Shown here in pieces: positions 6,436 to 8,007 of a stretch of 8,007 bases of DNA. The stretch covers positions 1 to 8,007 of the forward strand of contig CAZIPZ010000187.1 of NCBI GenBank assembly GCA_964541075.1. The letters run 5' to 3'. Source of the stretch: CAZIPZ01 sp964541075. GTDB lineage: Bacteria > Acidobacteriota > Terriglobia > 20CM-2-55-15. Each line of letters begins with the position of its first letter. Position 1 is the first letter of the stretch. Position numbers and translations under genes: made by a program. Under the pieces are notes generated by a model, which was not told where the DNA came from, searched no databases, and saw only the letters and a program-made list of their open reading frames with translations.

Positions 6436-8007
6436 ATGCCTGAGCCGAACAAGAATTCAGAAGTCCTAAATCAGGTCCTGGACCTGATCGGAGGAGCAAA
6501 GAAAAAGGTTGAAGGAGCACAGGATCTTCGCGGTGCAGCCGCTGGCCTGGAGACCGCTCAAGGTTTGCTTTCAGGTCTTGTCGCCGAGAAGGACCGGGAG
6601 GCGGACGCGATAAAGAAAGCGATGGAGACGCGAGCCAGTGCGCAGAATCTCAAAGGTCAGATCGGAGGCGCTGCGACCACCGCTATTGCAATCAATGACG
6701 GAAAGTTGCAGCCCATGGCTGCGTTCACTCTTCCGGCGCAGGTTTCGGCTGCTCAGGGAGGGATGCAAGATCTTCTCGACAGTGCTGCTGCACCCGATGT
6801 GGGCGACAAGCTGAAGGGAATTGGGAAATTGGAGGATGCCAAAGCCTCCCTGGATCAGGCGGCGGCAGCTTCCGAGTTGCTCAAAGGCGAGGCCGAAAAG
6901 AAGCTTGCAGAATCGCTTGGTGCAGCCGCAGCCAGTTTGGGAAGCGCCAAGGATGCTCTTTCGGCGCTCGGAGGTGAAATCACTGCAGCCGGCGCCGGAA
7001 TAACAATGGCGGCCGATGCACTTCCCAAAGGTAAAGATCCAATAGCGGCAGGAATGGCGGCTGTTTCAAGTATTCAGAAGGGAGCGCCTTCCGTTGCGGC
7101 ATTGCAGAAAAACCTTCCCAGCGTTCAGGGTTCCGTCGCACAGGCTCAGGCTGCAATTCCTGACCTTACTTCACAGGTGGAAGCCCCTAAGGCTGTAGCG
7201 GCGGGGTTGGTCGGAAAGTTCGCGGACGCTTCGGCAGTTGTGCAACCGATCCTTTCCGCCGGACCCGTCGCTGCGGCTCTTGCTAATGCGGGCGCAACGG
7301 ACCAGGTGCAAGCCGAGATGGCGATGGCGCAAGAAAAGTTGTCCCAGGTTCCTGCAATTCTGGGACAAGCGGGCGGAAAGATCACCGAAACTGCAGCGCC
7401 GCTTGCGAAGGCTGGTCAATCAGTAGCAGCTGTTCAGGCCGAAACCGTCGCGATGACTCCGCCGGCGCCGAACGCTCCGCTTCGGGACTTACAAAAACAG
7501 GTTGCAAGCGCTTCGATGGCAGTCACACAGGCAGCCAGCGCCGCGACAACGGCTGCTACGAACGTGCCTCAGGCCCAGCAGAACTTGAACCGAGTGCAAG
7601 AATTGGCAGCCAGCCTGAAACCCGAATCGAAGCCCGAGGACGTTCAAAAAGCGATTACAGAAATCAATCAGCTGACGAAAGCGGCGCAAAGTCAGTTGGC
7701 GGAGTCGGCGACCGCAGTCGCGGCAGCCGTCAATACGAGCGGTCCGGTGGCAGATCAGCTGTCTGCGGTGCAGTCGTCCTCTGCAACGGTATTGCCAGGC
7801 GCGCATGCGGCCGCTGCGCCCGGAGATCAATCGAAATCCGCAGAATTGCTTGCCGTCGCACAGCAGCCATTATCGGCGGCGCCCGAACAAATGGCGGCGG
7901 CGAACGCTGATATGCAGGAGCTTTCCAAACAACTGCCGCAGCTTGAAGCTCCTGTCTCCCAGGCCGCTCAAGCCATGCGCGACGCTCTGGAGCCACCGGA
8001 GCGGGAC
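6436..8007 (+). CDS. Alanine-rich helical protein of unknown function next to clpV, 3' end beyond window
   Basis: The function is not recognised. The frame is open from ATG 6436 to the last base (524 codons, no stop seen) and has a good ribosome site. The start MPEPNKNSEVLNQVLDLIGG is polar, with no signal peptide, and no clear membrane segment appears. By my count 127 of 524 residues are Ala (24 percent); Cys, Trp and Tyr are absent, with only two Phe (97, 262) and one His (457). Stretches such as KASLDQAAAASELLKGEAEK (136-155) and NLNRVQELAASLK (383-395) look like amphipathic or coiled helix, separated by Ala-Pro steps at nine places (for example 119-120, 250-251, 321-322, 505-506). It is in line with the T6SS operon, where vgrG or effector genes often follow clpV, but no VgrG (gp27/gp5), PAAR or Rhs feature is visible; these could lie past the window end. 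Possible roles: the N-terminal rod of an effector or spike protein, an effector carrier, or a structural T6SS accessory. That it is coding is likely (long open frame, start signal, continuous with operon); the role is speculation. Confidence 0.8.
   Translation, partial: MPEPNKNSEVLNQVLDLIGGAKKKVEGAQDLRGAAAGLETAQGLLSGLVAEKDREADAIKKAMETRASAQNLKGQIGGAATTAIAINDGKLQPMAAFTLPAQVSAAQGGMQDLLDSAAAPDVGDKLKGIGKLEDAKASLDQAAAASELLKGEAEKKLAESLGAAAASLGSAKDALSALGGEITAAGAGITMAADALPKGKDPIAAGMAAVSSIQKGAPSVAALQKNLPSVQGSVAQAQAAIPDLTSQVEAPKAVAAGLVGKFADASAVVQPILSAGPVAAALANAGATDQVQAEMAMAQEKLSQVPAILGQAGGKITETAAPLAKAGQSVAAVQAETVAMTPPAPNAPLRDLQKQVASASMAVTQAASAATTAATNVPQAQQNLNRVQELAASLKPESKPEDVQKAITEINQLTKAAQSQLAESATAVAAAVNTSGPVADQLSAVQSSSATVLPGAHAAAAPGDQSKSAELLAVAQQPLSAAPEQMAAANADMQELSKQLPQLEAPVSQAAQAMRDALEPPERD

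Noticed and set aside
6423..6441. Six-codon mini-frame from ATG 6423 to TGA as a leader peptide
   Set aside because: It overlaps the ribosome site and start of the next gene and has no ribosome site of its own; likely chance.
7146..7996. Minus-strand frames opposite the alanine-rich gene
   Set aside because: Three overlapping short frames of Arg/Cys-rich composition opposite a continuous plus-strand frame; GC-rich alanine codons leave the reverse strand open by chance.

Overview
The window is a piece of a type VI secretion system (T6SS) locus from a diderm (Gram-negative-type) bacterium. All recognised genes lie on the + strand, in the order hcp (tssD), tssE, tssF, tssG, tssH (clpV), followed by a long alanine-rich gene that runs off the right end. 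GC content looks moderate (mid-50s percent by eye). The protein style and the single compact operon would suit an Acidobacteriota or a delta-proteobacterium-like soil lineage, but nothing in the window fixes the taxon, so that is a weak inference.

Layout: bases 1-439 hold the 3' part of hcp, whose start is left of the window. tssE (445-903) follows after 5 bases, tssF (910-2721) after 6 bases, tssG (2685-3731) overlaps tssF by 37 bases, and tssH (3722-6349) overlaps tssG by 10 bases and starts at TTG. This spacing implies one transcript with strong translational coupling. An 86-base spacer (6350-6435) follows, then an open frame from 6436 to the last base, 524 codons with no stop.

How the genes work together: TssE, TssF and TssG are baseplate parts. 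Hcp hexamers form the inner tube that the baseplate primes. The sheath (TssB/TssC, not in the window, expected upstream of hcp) contracts around it, and TssH/ClpV is the AAA+ unfoldase that recycles contracted sheath. Membrane-complex genes (tssJ, tssL, tssM), tssK, tssA and any recognisable vgrG or PAAR gene are not in the window.

The part not explained by known T6SS genes is the last one. It sits just after clpV, where many T6SS loci carry vgrG or effector genes, but the visible 524 residues show no gp27/gp5-like, PAAR or Rhs features. They are about 24 percent alanine, have no Cys, Trp or Tyr, and look like a long helical rod broken by Ala-Pro steps. It is the best candidate here for an undescribed T6SS-associated component or cargo. 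No RNA genes, mobile elements, CRISPR arrays or minus-strand genes could be supported.
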